Source: Candidatus Binatia bacterium (GTDB lineage: Bacteria > Desulfobacterota > Binatia > UBA12015). Taken from it: a stretch of DNA of 64,000 nt. The stretch lies in the NCBI GenBank assembly GCA_029243485.1, contig JAQWRY010000052.1, positions 186,001 to 250,000 of the forward strand, read 5' to 3'. Positions within the stretch are counted from its first letter, which is position 1. Every line of letters begins with the position of its first letter. The notes under the pieces were generated by a model that saw only the letters and a program-made list of their open reading frames with translations, was not told the origin of the DNA and made no database searches. Both the position numbers and the translations under genes were made by a program. Positions 50,685 through 61,200 of the stretch are shown in pieces.

Positions 50685-50709
50685 CCCCGGACCGGGGGGT
50701 ACACCCCCG
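50685..50709. terminator. GC-rich double inverted repeat between PadR and kup
   Basis: CCCCGG-A-CCGGGG at 50685-50697 overlaps GGGGGT-AC-ACCCCC at 50695-50708. Two mutually exclusive hairpins directly after the PadR stop and before the convergent kup stop could end transcription. There is no T-run, so confidence is modest. The remaining 200 bases up to kup hold no recognisable gene. Confidence 0.35.
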
Positions 50710-50908
50710 TGCCCGAGGTAAGTCGGGCCCACACTTGCTCGGAATCGGTCGCGCCGTCCGGATCGAGCGCGATGAGCTCTCGGCGGTAGAGGACATTCAA
50801 ATCGGGAACGTCCCGCTCGACCCGTAGGGAGCGCGCGAGCACGCGTCTGACGGGAACGGCCACGGGGAACACCTCGGCAGGCGCTGCGATTCTCCCAAGC
50901 CCAGGGCG

Positions 50909-52855
50909 TCAGAGTTCGAGCTGTGCGCCCAACTCGACGACGCGGTTCGGCGGGATACCGAAGTACGCCGTCGCGGACGGCGCGTTGCGCGACAGCACCG
51001 CGAACAAGTGCTTCCGCCAGGTGGCCATCGGAGACGTCCCGGTCGCGAGAAGCGTCTCACGCCCGAGAAAGAACGTGGTCTGGTCGACATCGAGCTTCAG
51101 ACCATGCTCCGCGCACAGCGCGACCACCAGATCGATCTTCGGGGCCTCCATAAATCCGAACCGAGCTTGGACGCGATAGAAGCCATGTTCGGATTCGTCG
51201 ACCTCGACCCGGTCCTCGTTCGGAACCTCGGGCCGGATCGCCGAGACGAACGACATGAGGACGACACGCTCGTGGAGCACCTTGTTGTGCTTGAAGTGAT
51301 GCAGCAGGACGCTCGGCACGCCGTCGAGCGCGGAGGTCATGACGACCGCCGTACCCGGCACGCGGTGGCACTGCGTCGCCTCGACGTCCCGCAAGAAGAG
51401 GTCCAGAGGGAGGCGGGTCCCTTGGAGGATCTGCCCCACCTCAGCGCGACCACGCTTCCACGTCGTCAGTGCCGTGAAAAGGACCGCGCCGACCGCCAGC
51501 GGGAACCAACCGCCTTCGAAGAATTTCACGAGGTTCGCGCCGAGGAACGTAAGATCGAAGAGCAAGAAGACCGCGATGGCGCTACCCGCACGAACACGTG
51601 ACCAGCCCCAGCGCTCTCGCGCGACGGCGTAGAACAGCAAGGTCGTGGTGGTCATCGTGCCCATGACCGCCATGCCATACGCGTCGGCCAACTCGCTCGA
51701 CTCCTGGAAGCCCAGAACAAGAAGGATGCAGAACACCATCAACGTGCGGTTCACGGCCGGGATGTAGATCTGTCCGTGTGCCGTCTTCGAGGTGTGGATG
51801 ATCGTGAAGCGCGGCGAGTAGCCCAACTGGACGGCCGCCTGGGTGAGCGAGAACGATCCCGAGATCAACGCCTGCGAGGCAATGATCGTCGCGACGGTCG
51901 CGAGCGCCACGAGGGGATAGAGTCCCCACTCCGGGGCGAGTTCGAAGAACGGATTCCGCACCGCAGCGCCGTGCTCGAGAAGAAGCACGCCCTGCCCGAA
52001 GTAGTTCAGCAGCAAACCGGGAAGGACCACGGTGTACCACGCGAGTCGGATCGGCCGCGGGCCGAAGTGGCCCATGTCAGCGTACAGGGCTTCGCCGCCG
52101 GTGATGACCAACACCACCGAGCCGAGCACGAGGAAGCCGACTTCGCCGGAGTTCGCGAGAAACGAAATCGCCCAGCTCGGATCGAGTGCGGCCAGGACGG
52201 AAACGTGGTCGGCGTGTTGGGCGAAGATCTGCGTTGCGCCGAGCACGCCGATCGTACCGAACCAGATCAACATCATCGGCCCGAAGACGGCGCCGATGCC
52301 CGCAGTCCCGCGGTACTGGACCGTGAACAGGCCGATCAGGATCCCGATCGTGATCGGGATGATGAACGGATCGAACGCATCCGTCGCGACGGAGAGGCCC
52401 TCCACCGCGGAGAGGACCGAGATCGCTGGCGTAATCACGCCTTCGCCGTAGAGCAGCGAGGCCGCGAATAGCCCCAGCAGCAACAGGACGTAGCGCGGAA
52501 GCGGCCCACTGCGATCGGTTCGGCTGGCCTGCGTCAGGGACAGGAGCGCGAGGATCCCGCCTTCGCCGTGGTTGTCCGCGCGCATGACGAACGTGAGGTA
52601 TTTGACGCTGATCACCATCACGAGCGACCAGAAGATCAGCGACAAGATGCCGAGCACGTTGGGCGCGGTGATCGCCAGGTCGTGCTCGCCGAGAAAACAC
52701 TCGCGCAGCGCGTAGAGCGGCGAGGTGCCGATGTCACCGTAGACGACACCCAGAGCCCCGAGCGCGAGCCAAGGCAGCGGGCCCTGGACCTCCTGGTCGG
52801 CCTGGTCGGACCCCTCGGAGGTTTTGCCCCACGCTTCGGCGCCCCCCTGCGTCAT
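50909..52855 (-). CDS. kup: Low-affinity potassium transporter Kup
   Basis: This 648-residue protein matches the Kup/HAK/KUP family. It opens with the family motif A-L-G-A-L-G-V-V-Y-G-D-I-G-T-S-P-L-Y-A-L near residue 31, has twelve hydrophobic segments, and a hydrophilic C-terminal domain of about 200 residues. The segment R-A-D-N-H-G-E-G-G-I-L-A-L near residue 92 is also characteristic. It imports K+ with protons at the inner membrane. Its ATG overlaps the mfd stop (ATGA), an unexpected operon partner. The gene converges with PadR. Confidence 0.95.
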   Translation of the reverse strand: MTQGGAEAWGKTSEGSDQADQEVQGPLPWLALGALGVVYGDIGTSPLYALRECFLGEHDLAITAPNVLGILSLIFWSLVMVISVKYLTFVMRADNHGEGGILALLSLTQASRTDRSGPLPRYVLLLLGLFAASLLYGEGVITPAISVLSAVEGLSVATDAFDPFIIPITIGILIGLFTVQYRGTAGIGAVFGPMMLIWFGTIGVLGATQIFAQHADHVSVLAALDPSWAISFLANSGEVGFLVLGSVVLVITGGEALYADMGHFGPRPIRLAWYTVVLPGLLLNYFGQGVLLLEHGAAVRNPFFELAPEWGLYPLVALATVATIIASQALISGSFSLTQAAVQLGYSPRFTIIHTSKTAHGQIYIPAVNRTLMVFCILLVLGFQESSELADAYGMAVMGTMTTTTLLFYAVARERWGWSRVRAGSAIAVFLLFDLTFLGANLVKFFEGGWFPLAVGAVLFTALTTWKRGRAEVGQILQGTRLPLDLFLRDVEATQCHRVPGTAVVMTSALDGVPSVLLHHFKHNKVLHERVVLMSFVSAIRPEVPNEDRVEVDESEHGFYRVQARFGFMEAPKIDLVVALCAEHGLKLDVDQTTFFLGRETLLATGTSPMATWRKHLFAVLSRNAPSATAYFGIPPNRVVELGAQLEL

Positions 52856-55800
52856 GGCGCGGTCTCACCCAACGGCCCAGCCGCGGGCTCGATGCGCCCC
52901 AGGCCCTCGAGCGTCGACAGAAGCTCCGACACCTCGCCGAGCAATTCGTCTCCCTGCGTCACCGACACGGTGAGGGTCCCGTCCGCCTGCAGCGTCCGCC
53001 CACTGCCACCGAGCGTGACGAAGTCCACGAGGCTCTCCGCCGGGATCTGCGAACTCTCGTGGAAGCGGACACCGATCCGCGCACCGCGGACTCTGGCCTC
53101 GAGGATACCGAGCATCTTCATTCGGCGGCGAAGCTCCATCACATCCAGAAGCGTGTCGACGATCGACGGGATCGGTCCATAGCGGTCTCGAAGCTCCTCC
53201 GCGAGGAGGACTCGGTCCTCCGCCCGCCGAAGCGCAGCCAGCCGTTTATACCACACGAGCCGCTGATTCACGTCGTTCACGTACGAATCGGGGATGTAGA
53301 CCGGGATCCCCAGATGCACCTCCGGCTCGATGTCCGTCTCGATGGGCTCGCCCCGGAGCTCGTGGACCGCCTCCTCCATCATCCGGGTGTAGAGCTCGAA
53401 GCCTACGGCTGTGACATGCCCGCTCTGCTTCTTCCCGAGGAGATTTCCGGCGCCGCGAATCTCCAGGTCGTGCGCGGCGATCTTGAAGCCGCCGCCCAAA
53501 TCGTCGAGCTCCTGGAGGACCTGCAACCGGAGGCGAGCATCCTTGCTGAGGATCTGCTCTCCGGGGATCAGCAGATAAGCGTAGGCACGCGCGGGAGACC
53601 GGCCGACTCGACCGCGAAGCTGATAGAGCTGGGCCAACCCGAACATGTCGGCGCGATTGATCAGGATCGTATTCGCGTTCGGGATGTCGAGGCCGGACTC
53701 GACGATCGCAGTGCAGCACAGGACGTCGAACTCGTGTTCGAGGAAGCCCATCATGACCTTCTCGAGCTGATGCTCCCGCATCTGGCCGTGACCGACGACG
53801 ATCTTCGCCTCGGGCACGAGCGCCCGCAGCTTCTCCGCCGTCCGCTCGATCGACTGCACGCGATTGTGCACGAAGAACGCCTGCCCGCCGCGGCGTAACT
53901 CGCGCAGGAGAGCCTCGCGGATGACGGCATCCTCGCTGCGCGTCACGTACGTACGGATTGCCTGGCGATCGAGAGGCGGCGTCTCGATGACCGAAAGGTC
54001 GCGGATGCCGGTAAGCGACAGCTCGAGCGTTCGCGGGATCGGTGTGGCCGAAAGCGTCAGGACGTCGACGAGTTTACGGATCTGCTTCACGCGCTCTTTG
54101 TCGCGCACCCCGAAGCGGTGCTCTTCGTCGACGACCAGCAGCCCGAGCCGCGCGAACTCCACGTCCGCCTGAAGGAGACGATGCGTGCCGACCACGATGT
54201 CGACACTGCCGGCCTTCAGACCCGCTAAGACGCCGAGATTCTCCTTGCGCGTCCGAAAGCTCGAGACCATCTCGATGTTCACCGGGTAACCCGCGAAGCG
54301 TTTCCGGATCGACTCGGTGTGCTGCTGCGCCAACACGGTCGTCGGAACGAGTATTGCGACCTGCTTCCCTTCCATGGCCACGACAAACGCGGCCCGCATC
54401 GCGACTTCGGTCTTCCCGTACCCCACGTCGCCGCACACCAGGCGATCCATGGGGCGCCCTTTGCCGAGATCCGCCAACACCTCGCGAATCGCGCGCCCCT
54501 GGTCGGGCGTCTCGTCGAACGGGAAGCGCGCCTCGAACTCCTGGTAGTACGGATCGTCCGACGAGAAGGCGTGGCTCTCATTCCGCTGGCGAACGGCGTA
54601 GAGATTGAGGAGTTCGTGGGCCATCGCCAGGATGGACTCTTTGGTCTTCTGTTTGACCTTCTCCCACGTGTTGCCGCCGAGCTTGTCGAGATCGGGATCC
54701 TTGCCGTCCCCGCCGACGTACTTCTGCACGAGGTTCACCCGATCGACTGGAAGATAGAGGCGATCGCCGCCGTGGTACTCGAGCAGCAGGAAGTCGCCCT
54801 CCTCCCCCGCCACGGTGAGATGGGTGAGGCCGTGGTAGCGACCGATGCCGTGGTCGAGGTGGACCACGCAGTCCTCCGGCTTCAGCTGCTCCAGGCTGCG
54901 CATCACCTCGTCGAGGGTGAGCGCGACCGCCTTCCGCCGCCGCGACCTGCGATGCTCGCCGAACAGGTTCAGCTCGGCCACGCAGACGAGACGATCTTCG
55001 GGGAGCCAGACCGAGCCGGAGAGCTCCCCTTCCACGATGAACGCCGCGGGCTCGTCCTGCTCGAGAACCGCGGTCGGCAAGTCGTCGCCGACGACGGGTA
55101 CCATCAGCTCCTGCGATTCGAGGACGTTGCGAAGCCGCTCGGCCTGCGATGCGGAGCCCACGACGAGCGCAACGCGATCGCCGGCATCCACCCAGCCGCG
55201 AATCTTGTCCGCCACCGCGGCGAACTGGCTCTTCTCGCGCAGCAGCCGCGTGTCACGGACTTCGAACGGAAGGCGGACGGCGACACCCTCAGTCCCGTCG
55301 GTCCCGTCGGGCACCCCAAGCGAATCGAGCTCGACGCACGGCCATGCGGCGACGAGTTCCGCGAGTTCGTCTCCGGGCAGGAACAGAGCTTCGGGGGGTG
55401 GATAGAGCCGGCGCTCCTCATCGGCGAGCCGGGCGTGTTCGAGGACGCTCTCCCAGGCTTCGTCCCTCGCGTGCACGAGTGCGAGTTCCTCGTCGCGCAC
55501 GAGAACCGTGTCCGCCGGCAGATACTCGAACATCGGCACCAGCGGCGCGAGATACGGCGCGAGTGCCTCGTAACCGGGAAAGGCGGTGCCCTCGGCCAGC
55601 GCGTCGAGCAGCGCGAGTCGCTCCCGACGCGGCATCTCGAGTTCACGCGCCCGCTCCTCGATGATGCGAAGACGGGCGGGATCCTGCCGCGCCGCAAGGG
55701 GGACTTCCGCGGCCGGCAGGATGAGCGCGTCCTCACACGCCTCGACCCGCCGCTGGGACCGCGCGTCGAACGTCCGAATCGAGTCCAGAGTATCGCCGAT

Positions 55801-56418
55801 CAACTCGAGGCGGTGCGGATCGGGCTGCCCGGTGACAAAGACGTCGACGAGTCCACCCCGCACGGCGAACTCCCCACGATCCTCGACGAGGGGGCGACGG
55901 CGATAACCCCAATCGGCGAGCCGCCCCGCGAGGTCCGCGAGGTCGACCTCCTCGCCTTCCACGAGGTACGTGACCGCACGATCGAGCGCGGCGGGTGGCA
56001 TCACCCTCTGGAGCACCGCCTCGGGCGTCGTCACGATGACCGGGTTGCGCGACCGGCGGAGGTGATAGAGCCCCTCGATTCTCTGCGCGATGGTCTCGGG
56101 GCTCGGTGACATCGGCGCGAAGGCCGCGGTGTCCCACGCCGGGAAGACGTGCACCCGCTTGCGCAGCAGGTCCGCGTCGTTCGCCTCTCCCAGGAAGAAC
56201 CGGAGATCCTGCGCGAGCAATTCGGCCTCTCCCACGTTCGCCGCGAACACCAGAAGGGGCCGGGACAGGAAGCGCGCTAGCTGCGCCACCAGGGCGGCGC
56301 GGGCCGGACCGCGGGCACCGGCGACCTTCACGCGCCTCTCGTCCGGGAGCCGAGCGGCGACGCGGGCGACCGCACCCTCGATCGAGCGCCTGCCGATCAT
56401 GTCCGAAGGGTCCGTCAT
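52852..56418 (-). CDS. mfd: Transcription-repair coupling factor Mfd
   Basis: This 1188-residue protein displaces stalled RNA polymerase at lesions and recruits UvrA. It has an N-terminal UvrB-like module (residues 20-370), the RNA-polymerase-interaction domain with HLDHGIGRYHGL near 500, the RecG-like helicase with Walker A G-D-V-G-Y-G-K-T-E-V-A near 640 and V-V-D-E-E-H-R-F-G-V near 740, the TRG region, and the C-terminal autoinhibitory domain. The ATG at 56418 is preferred; a frame 54 codons longer has an arginine/serine-rich shadow-like sequence. A divergent coiled-coil gene starts 43 bases away. It is coupled to kup at its 3' end. Confidence 0.96.
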   Translation of the reverse strand: MTDPSDMIGRRSIEGAVARVAARLPDERRVKVAGARGPARAALVAQLARFLSRPLLVFAANVGEAELLAQDLRFFLGEANDADLLRKRVHVFPAWDTAAFAPMSPSPETIAQRIEGLYHLRRSRNPVIVTTPEAVLQRVMPPAALDRAVTYLVEGEEVDLADLAGRLADWGYRRRPLVEDRGEFAVRGGLVDVFVTGQPDPHRLELIGDTLDSIRTFDARSQRRVEACEDALILPAAEVPLAARQDPARLRIIEERARELEMPRRERLALLDALAEGTAFPGYEALAPYLAPLVPMFEYLPADTVLVRDEELALVHARDEAWESVLEHARLADEERRLYPPPEALFLPGDELAELVAAWPCVELDSLGVPDGTDGTEGVAVRLPFEVRDTRLLREKSQFAAVADKIRGWVDAGDRVALVVGSASQAERLRNVLESQELMVPVVGDDLPTAVLEQDEPAAFIVEGELSGSVWLPEDRLVCVAELNLFGEHRRSRRRKAVALTLDEVMRSLEQLKPEDCVVHLDHGIGRYHGLTHLTVAGEEGDFLLLEYHGGDRLYLPVDRVNLVQKYVGGDGKDPDLDKLGGNTWEKVKQKTKESILAMAHELLNLYAVRQRNESHAFSSDDPYYQEFEARFPFDETPDQGRAIREVLADLGKGRPMDRLVCGDVGYGKTEVAMRAAFVVAMEGKQVAILVPTTVLAQQHTESIRKRFAGYPVNIEMVSSFRTRKENLGVLAGLKAGSVDIVVGTHRLLQADVEFARLGLLVVDEEHRFGVRDKERVKQIRKLVDVLTLSATPIPRTLELSLTGIRDLSVIETPPLDRQAIRTYVTRSEDAVIREALLRELRRGGQAFFVHNRVQSIERTAEKLRALVPEAKIVVGHGQMREHQLEKVMMGFLEHEFDVLCCTAIVESGLDIPNANTILINRADMFGLAQLYQLRGRVGRSPARAYAYLLIPGEQILSKDARLRLQVLQELDDLGGGFKIAAHDLEIRGAGNLLGKKQSGHVTAVGFELYTRMMEEAVHELRGEPIETDIEPEVHLGIPVYIPDSYVNDVNQRLVWYKRLAALRRAEDRVLLAEELRDRYGPIPSIVDTLLDVMELRRRMKMLGILEARVRGARIGVRFHESSQIPAESLVDFVTLGGSGRTLQADGTLTVSVTQGDELLGEVSELLSTLEGLGRIEPAAGPLGETAP

Positions 56419-56461
56419 CCGCTTGTCGCTGTAGCATCGCCGCTGATAATGCTCTTTTCCA

Positions 56462-56872
56462 GTGGCACCACGCGCCGAAACCCGGGATCTGCTCGCCGAG
56501 CGGATTCGCCGATTGGAGAAACGCATCGGAGAACTCGGTGATCGCATCGGGACGACCGGCGACCACCTCGAGCGCGCCACCGACCAGCTCGAAGCGCTGG
56601 TCGGCCTCGTCGGGCGCCTGGGTCGTGTCGTCGACGCGCAGGGGGACAGCCTCCAGGGCGAGGAAGATCAGCTCGAGCGCAAGGTCGGCATGATGGAAGG
56701 CCGCGTCCTCGACCTCGCGCAGGGGCTCCACTCGATCGCGTCCCGACTCGACGAGTTGGGCGCGGAACTCGACGGGGCCCAACGCCGCAAGAAGGCGGTG
56801 CGCAAGGTCGCCAAGACGACCAGCCGCGCGAAAACCCGAGCGAAGAAGAAGGTCCGCCCGAAGAAGGCCTGA
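56462..56872 (+). CDS. Coiled-coil protein with Lys/Arg-rich tail
   Basis: This 136-residue protein consists of a heptad-patterned coiled coil (residues 8-105; R-L-E-K-R-I-G-E-L-G-D-R-I-G and L-H-S-I-A-S-R-L-D-E-L repeats) and a strongly basic tail, K-K-A-V-R-K-V-A-K-T-T-S-R-A-K-T-R-A-K-K-K and onward. It begins at a GTG with no strong ribosome site. The tail resembles histone H1-type or DNA-binding tails. A DNA- or ribosome-associated role is possible. It is divergent from mfd and not part of a visible operon. Confidence 0.7.
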   Translation: MAPRAETRDLLAERIRRLEKRIGELGDRIGTTGDHLERATDQLEALVGLVGRLGRVVDAQGDSLQGEEDQLERKVGMMEGRVLDLAQGLHSIASRLDELGAELDGAQRRKKAVRKVAKTTSRAKTRAKKKVRPKKA

Positions 56873-56901
56873 AGCGCTGCCCCCGGTCGCTCACGACCGC
56901 A

Positions 56902-57582
56902 CTACTCGATGAGGCCGAACACCGGAAGCTCGATCGTCGACTGCCGCGCGCTACTCGTCTCGAGGATGACGGTGTCATCGAAGGGTCCTCGGCGACGCTG
57001 GGGGTTCAGGGAGAGGATTAGCCGGATCCCCGCCCCGGAGGCAGACCCCTGCTCCACCCGAAGTCGAAAGCGCCGGCTGTCCTTGCGAATCTTCTCGATT
57101 GCCACACCAGGTGCCGTCGCGATGTCGACCTCGATCTGCCGCGAAGCTCCGCGCGGCACGCGGCCGAAGAACACCCGGTCGGGTGAGACGTTCACATCCA
57201 CGCGGACGGTCCCGCGCAGCGTGAGCACGAGCTCGGGGCGTTCGGGATCGTTGGTCTCGATCGTCACCGTGCGCGCGCGCTTCCCGCCGGCACCCTTCGT
57301 GGCAAAGGCGACTTCGACCCAGCCCGCGTCGCCGGCCGCGACCGTGCCGCCCGGACTGACCGCGGAGGTACACGCGCATTCCTTGCGACCGGGAACGAGC
57401 GTGAGCGGCTTCCGGCCGCCGTTGCGAACCGGAAAGACGTGGCGGACCTCCTCGCCGATGGGCACGCTGCCGAAGTCGTAAACGGTCGACGTGAGCTCGG
57501 CGCGCGGCTCCGCGACGAGGGCCACGATGGGCGAGCGAGCCACGCACCCCGACGCCAACACGACCGCCAGCAACCACCGCAT
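56902..57582 (-). CDS. Lipoprotein with DUF1573 domain
   Basis: This 226-residue protein has a lipobox L-A-S-G-C at about residue 13. It then has a DUF1573 immunoglobulin-like domain with V-Y-D-F-G-S-V-P-I-G-E-E-V-R-H-V-F-P-V-R-N-G-G near residue 39 and the paired cysteines of K-E-C-A-C-T near 68, followed by a second, similar beta-rich domain (FFGRVPRGASRQIEVDI). These domains occur in secreted, often poorly characterised bacterial proteins. Outer-membrane or periplasmic anchoring is expected. It is divergent from the next lipoprotein gene, with an 84-base shared promoter region. Confidence 0.87.
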   Translation of the reverse strand: MRWLLAVVLASGCVARSPIVALVAEPRAELTSTVYDFGSVPIGEEVRHVFPVRNGGRKPLTLVPGRKECACTSAVSPGGTVAAGDAGWVEVAFATKGAGGKRARTVTIETNDPERPELVLTLRGTVRVDVNVSPDRVFFGRVPRGASRQIEVDIATAPGVAIEKIRKDSRRFRLRVEQGSASGAGIRLILSLNPQRRRGPFDDTVILETSSARQSTIELPVFGLIE

Positions 57583-57610
57583 CCCCCCCGACTACGCGCT
57601 ACCCGCCGTA

Positions 57611-57637
57611 AGTTGCAACTTGGCGCGATCTTGCAAC
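57611..57637. promoter_or_regulatory. Palindrome with a repeated half-site in a divergent lipoprotein promoter
   Basis: A 10-base palindrome AGTTGCAACT (57611-57620) is followed eleven bases later by a further TTGCAAC half-site (57631-57637). They sit between two divergent lipoprotein genes, where an operator controlling both could lie. Confidence 0.4.
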
Positions 57638-57666
57638 CGACGCCCGCGCAGAGCATCCTCTCGCTG

Positions 57667-58047
57667 ATGTTGGACGGTTCGATACGTTTGGGAGGAGCCC
57701 GGCATGCCGCGGCTCGGATTCGGTGGTCGATCGGGCTGGTCCTAGTCGGTCTGGCCGCGGCCGGCTGTGCCGCGACGACGAGCAAACCCGCCGGGGATGA
57801 GAACACCCGCTGCGTGGTTTCGATCGAGCCAATGATGAAAATGGTCACCTTCGCCCCGGCGAGCGGCCTGGACGGCGGCGTGACGTCGCTCTTCTTCAAG
57901 GAAATGCCGGCGGTCGCGCCCGGAGACCTGATCCGACTCGACAATAGCGCCGGACAGGGCGGTCCCTCGCTCGAGAAGCTCGAAGCGAGGTCCGAATCGT
58001 GCGCAGATGTCGCCCAAACAGCCGCCGATCACCACAAAGGCCACTGA
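57667..58047 (+). CDS. Small lipoprotein
   Basis: This 126-residue protein starts with an extended basic N-terminus, then a signal core ending in the lipobox A-A-A-G-C near residue 34. The mature part is about 90 residues, with two cysteines (Cys49 and Cys112), a beta-rich middle (MVTFAPASGLDGGVTSLFFKEM), and a His-rich end (H-H-K-G-H). No family is recognised. The ATG at 57667 is chosen because it precedes the lipobox by a usual distance; the frame is open upstream. It is divergent from the DUF1573 lipoprotein and followed by 184 bases before the aminopeptidase start. Confidence 0.7.
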   Translation: MLDGSIRLGGARHAAARIRWSIGLVLVGLAAAGCAATTSKPAGDENTRCVVSIEPMMKMVTFAPASGLDGGVTSLFFKEMPAVAPGDLIRLDNSAGQGGPSLEKLEARSESCADVAQTAADHHKGH

Positions 58048-58100
58048 CGAAATAACTTTCTGATTCCCGGTATTTCCGGCGGGATCAGAGGGAAATCCAT

Positions 58101-58113
58101 CCCACACTGTGGG
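58101..58113. promoter_or_regulatory. 13-base palindrome in the aminopeptidase leader
   Basis: CCCACA-C-TGTGGG is a perfect inverted repeat about 120 bases before the probable aminopeptidase start. A second weaker repeat, TCCCG...CGGGA, lies just upstream. They may form an RNA hairpin in the leader or a protein-binding site. Confidence 0.35.
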
Positions 58114-58231
58114 CGACTTTTCCGGTTTCGCCTTTTCTTCCCCCTCGGCCCCTCCAGCGGAGTTGACGCACCAACCCTTGCGCGACCGCCCTCCAGACGG
58201 CAAAAAGTCTGCCAGCAATTGGAGGAAGCAC

Positions 58232-61200
58232 TTGAGAGAATCCGGGAGAACCTCGGGGGGCTCTTCGAAGCCGAGCGGACACAAGGCCGGCAACAAGACG
58301 AAGGTCTCGAGCAAGAAGGCCGTGAAGACCGCCAAGAAGCCCGCCGCTAAAGCGAAAAAGGCGAGCACTGGAAAAAAGGCCACCCCCTCCACGACGCAGG
58401 GCGTCAAGAAAGCTCCCGTGGCCAAGAAGAAAACGACCGCCAAGACACCGGCAGCGAAGGCTGCGGCCGCCAAGAAGGTTGCCGCCAAGAAGGCCGCCCT
58501 CGCTCGTCGCGGAGGCGCCGGGCGCGCCCTCAAAGGTGGTCCCAAAACCACGGCCCCCGTCATCCGACGCGGCGACGGATCGTTCCGGCTCCCCGAAGAC
58601 GTTCGGCCCGAAGCGTATCACATCCACGTCGTGCCCGATCTCAACCGCGGCATCTTTCGCGGTGAGGAGATCATCGAGATTACCCTCGATCGCAGCCGGT
58701 CCGTCATCCAGGTCCATGCCGCCGACCTCGAACTCGACCGAGCCGAGATCACCCCGCGCGGGGAAGGCCAGACCAAGACCGCCGGCGCCCCGCGCAAACC
58801 GAGCTACGCAGCCTCGCACAGCCCGGTCGAGGCCACCGAGTTCACCGCGCACCCGTCGCGCGAGACCGTCGAGATCCGCTTTCCGCGCTCACTCCAGCCT
58901 GGCCGCTACACCCTGAGCATCGCCTACCACGGCGCCCTGCAGAAACGACTTCGCGGGCTCTACGCCGCACAGAGCGGCAATCGCCGCTACGCCTTCACGC
59001 AGTTCGAAGCCGCCGACGCCCGGCGCTGCTTCCCGTGCTTCGACGAGCCGGCGATGAAGGCTCGCTTCACGTTCTCAGTGACGGTCCGCTCCGGATTGAC
59101 CGTGGTCTCGAACAACCCCGTCCGACGCTCCGATCACAACACGAACGGGACGACGACCTGGCACTTCACTCAGACGCCGCCTCTCTCAACGTATCTGTGC
59201 GCGCTCGCCGTCGGCGAGCTCGAGAGCGAAGAGCAGCGGCATCTCGGCACCGTGCCTGTTCGAGTGTGGCACGTACCGGGCAAGGCCAACATGGCCACCT
59301 TCGCGCTCGAGACGGCCATCGCGTCGCTGCAGCGGCTCGAGCGCTACTTCAACATCCCGTACCCGTACGAAAAGCTCGACCTCGTAGCCGTCCCGGACTT
59401 CGAGGCGGGCGCCATGGAGAACGCCGGCGCGGTGTTCTTCCGCGAAACCTTGCTCCTCGTCGATCCGCACACCATCACCGTCGCCGAACAGAAACGCGTC
59501 GCCGAGGTGATCGCCCACGAGCTGGCCCACATGTGGTTCGGCAACCTGGTCACCATGCAGTGGTGGGACGATCTCTGGCTGAACGAGGCGTTCGCCACTT
59601 GGATGGCGTTCAAGATCATCGACGACTGGAAGCCCGAGTGGCGGATGTGGAACAACTTCGAGCCGCATCGGTCCGCCGCACTCGGCATGGACGCGCTCGC
59701 AAACACCCACCCGATCTACGCGGAAGTCGCGAACGCCGCGCAGGCGACCGAAAACTTCGACGCGATCACCTACGAAAAAGGTGCGTCCGTCGTGCGGATG
59801 CTCGAGAGCTACCTCGGCGAAGCGAGGTTCCGCAAAGGCGTGCGGCAGTACATCGCCAAGAACGCCGAATCGAACGCCGTCGCCGCGGATCTGTGGAAAG
59901 CACTCGAGAAGGCCTCGAACCAACCCGTCGAGAAGATCGCGGGCGCCTGGATCAAGCAGCCCGGCTTCCCGATCGTCACGTTCGCGCGGGACGAGGAGAA
60001 GACCACGCCCGAGCTCGCCGTGCGCCAGGAACGGTTCAAGGCGAGCCCGACCACGAAGGTGCCCGCCGGCGGCGCAACCAGCTGGCCGCTCCCGCTCGTG
60101 GTGAAAGTGCCGAAGCCGACGCGTGGCACCCGCATGGAGCGCGCCCTTGTCCAGAAGGCCCGCGACCGGATCACCGTCAAGGGAGACGCCGCGCCGGCGT
60201 GGTACTACGGCAACGCGGCGGAAGGCGGCTTCTACCGCCCCCTCCACGACGACGAGTGTCTCGCCAGCCTGACCGAGAACTTCCAGTCCCACCTCGAGCC
60301 CGTCGAGCGCATGGGCCTCGCAGGACATCAGTGGGCGATCGTTCGCGCCGGACGTGCGCCGCTTTCGAGCTTCCTCGCCCTCGTCGACGCGTGTCGCCAC
60401 GAGGGAGAGTACGAAGTTCTCGACACTCTCGTGGGTCCGCTCTCGTTCCTCGACGACCAGGTCGTCGACGCGGCGGGCCCGGACAGCCGCGAGCAGCTTC
60501 ACGCCTGGCTCGAGAGCGTCTTCGGACCGGCCCGAGCCGAACTCGGGTGGGACGCCGAACCCGACGAAGCACAAGCGCGCGCTCTGAGGCGTGCCTCGCT
60601 CTTCCGGCTCGTCGGCGTGCTCGCCGAAAACCGGGAAATCGCCGCCGAGGCGTCGACCCGGCTCGACGCCTACCTCGACGACGCCACCACGCTCGACCCC
60701 AACCTCGCGGACTCGTTCGTCAGCATCGCAGCCCGCGAAGGCGACTACGAACGATTCACCCGCATGCGCGGCGCGGTCGAGAACACCCGCACTCCGCAGG
60801 AACGGCGCCGCCTACAGCAGGCCTTGGGCGACTTCCGCCAGACCCGCTCGATGGAACAGGGCCTGGGAATCACGCTCACGCCGGAAGTGCCGACGCAGGA
60901 CGTCGGGTTTCTCCTCATCCGTTACCTGTCGAATCGCATCGCCCGTCCGCTCGCCTGGGCGTTCATCCAGAAGCACTGGGAAGCACTCGGCGGACGCCTA
61001 CCGCCCATGATGGCTTCACGGCTCATCGAGGCTACGGCCCTCCTCCAGTCGAAGGATCACCGCAAGGAAGTCGGCGCGTTCTTCAAGGAGCACCCCGTCG
61101 AGACCGCGGCGCGCGCACTCAAGCTCGCGCTCGAGCGGTTCGATGTGAACGAAGAATTCCGCAAGCGCGCGGCCGAAGAGCTGAAGGATTGGCTCGACCA

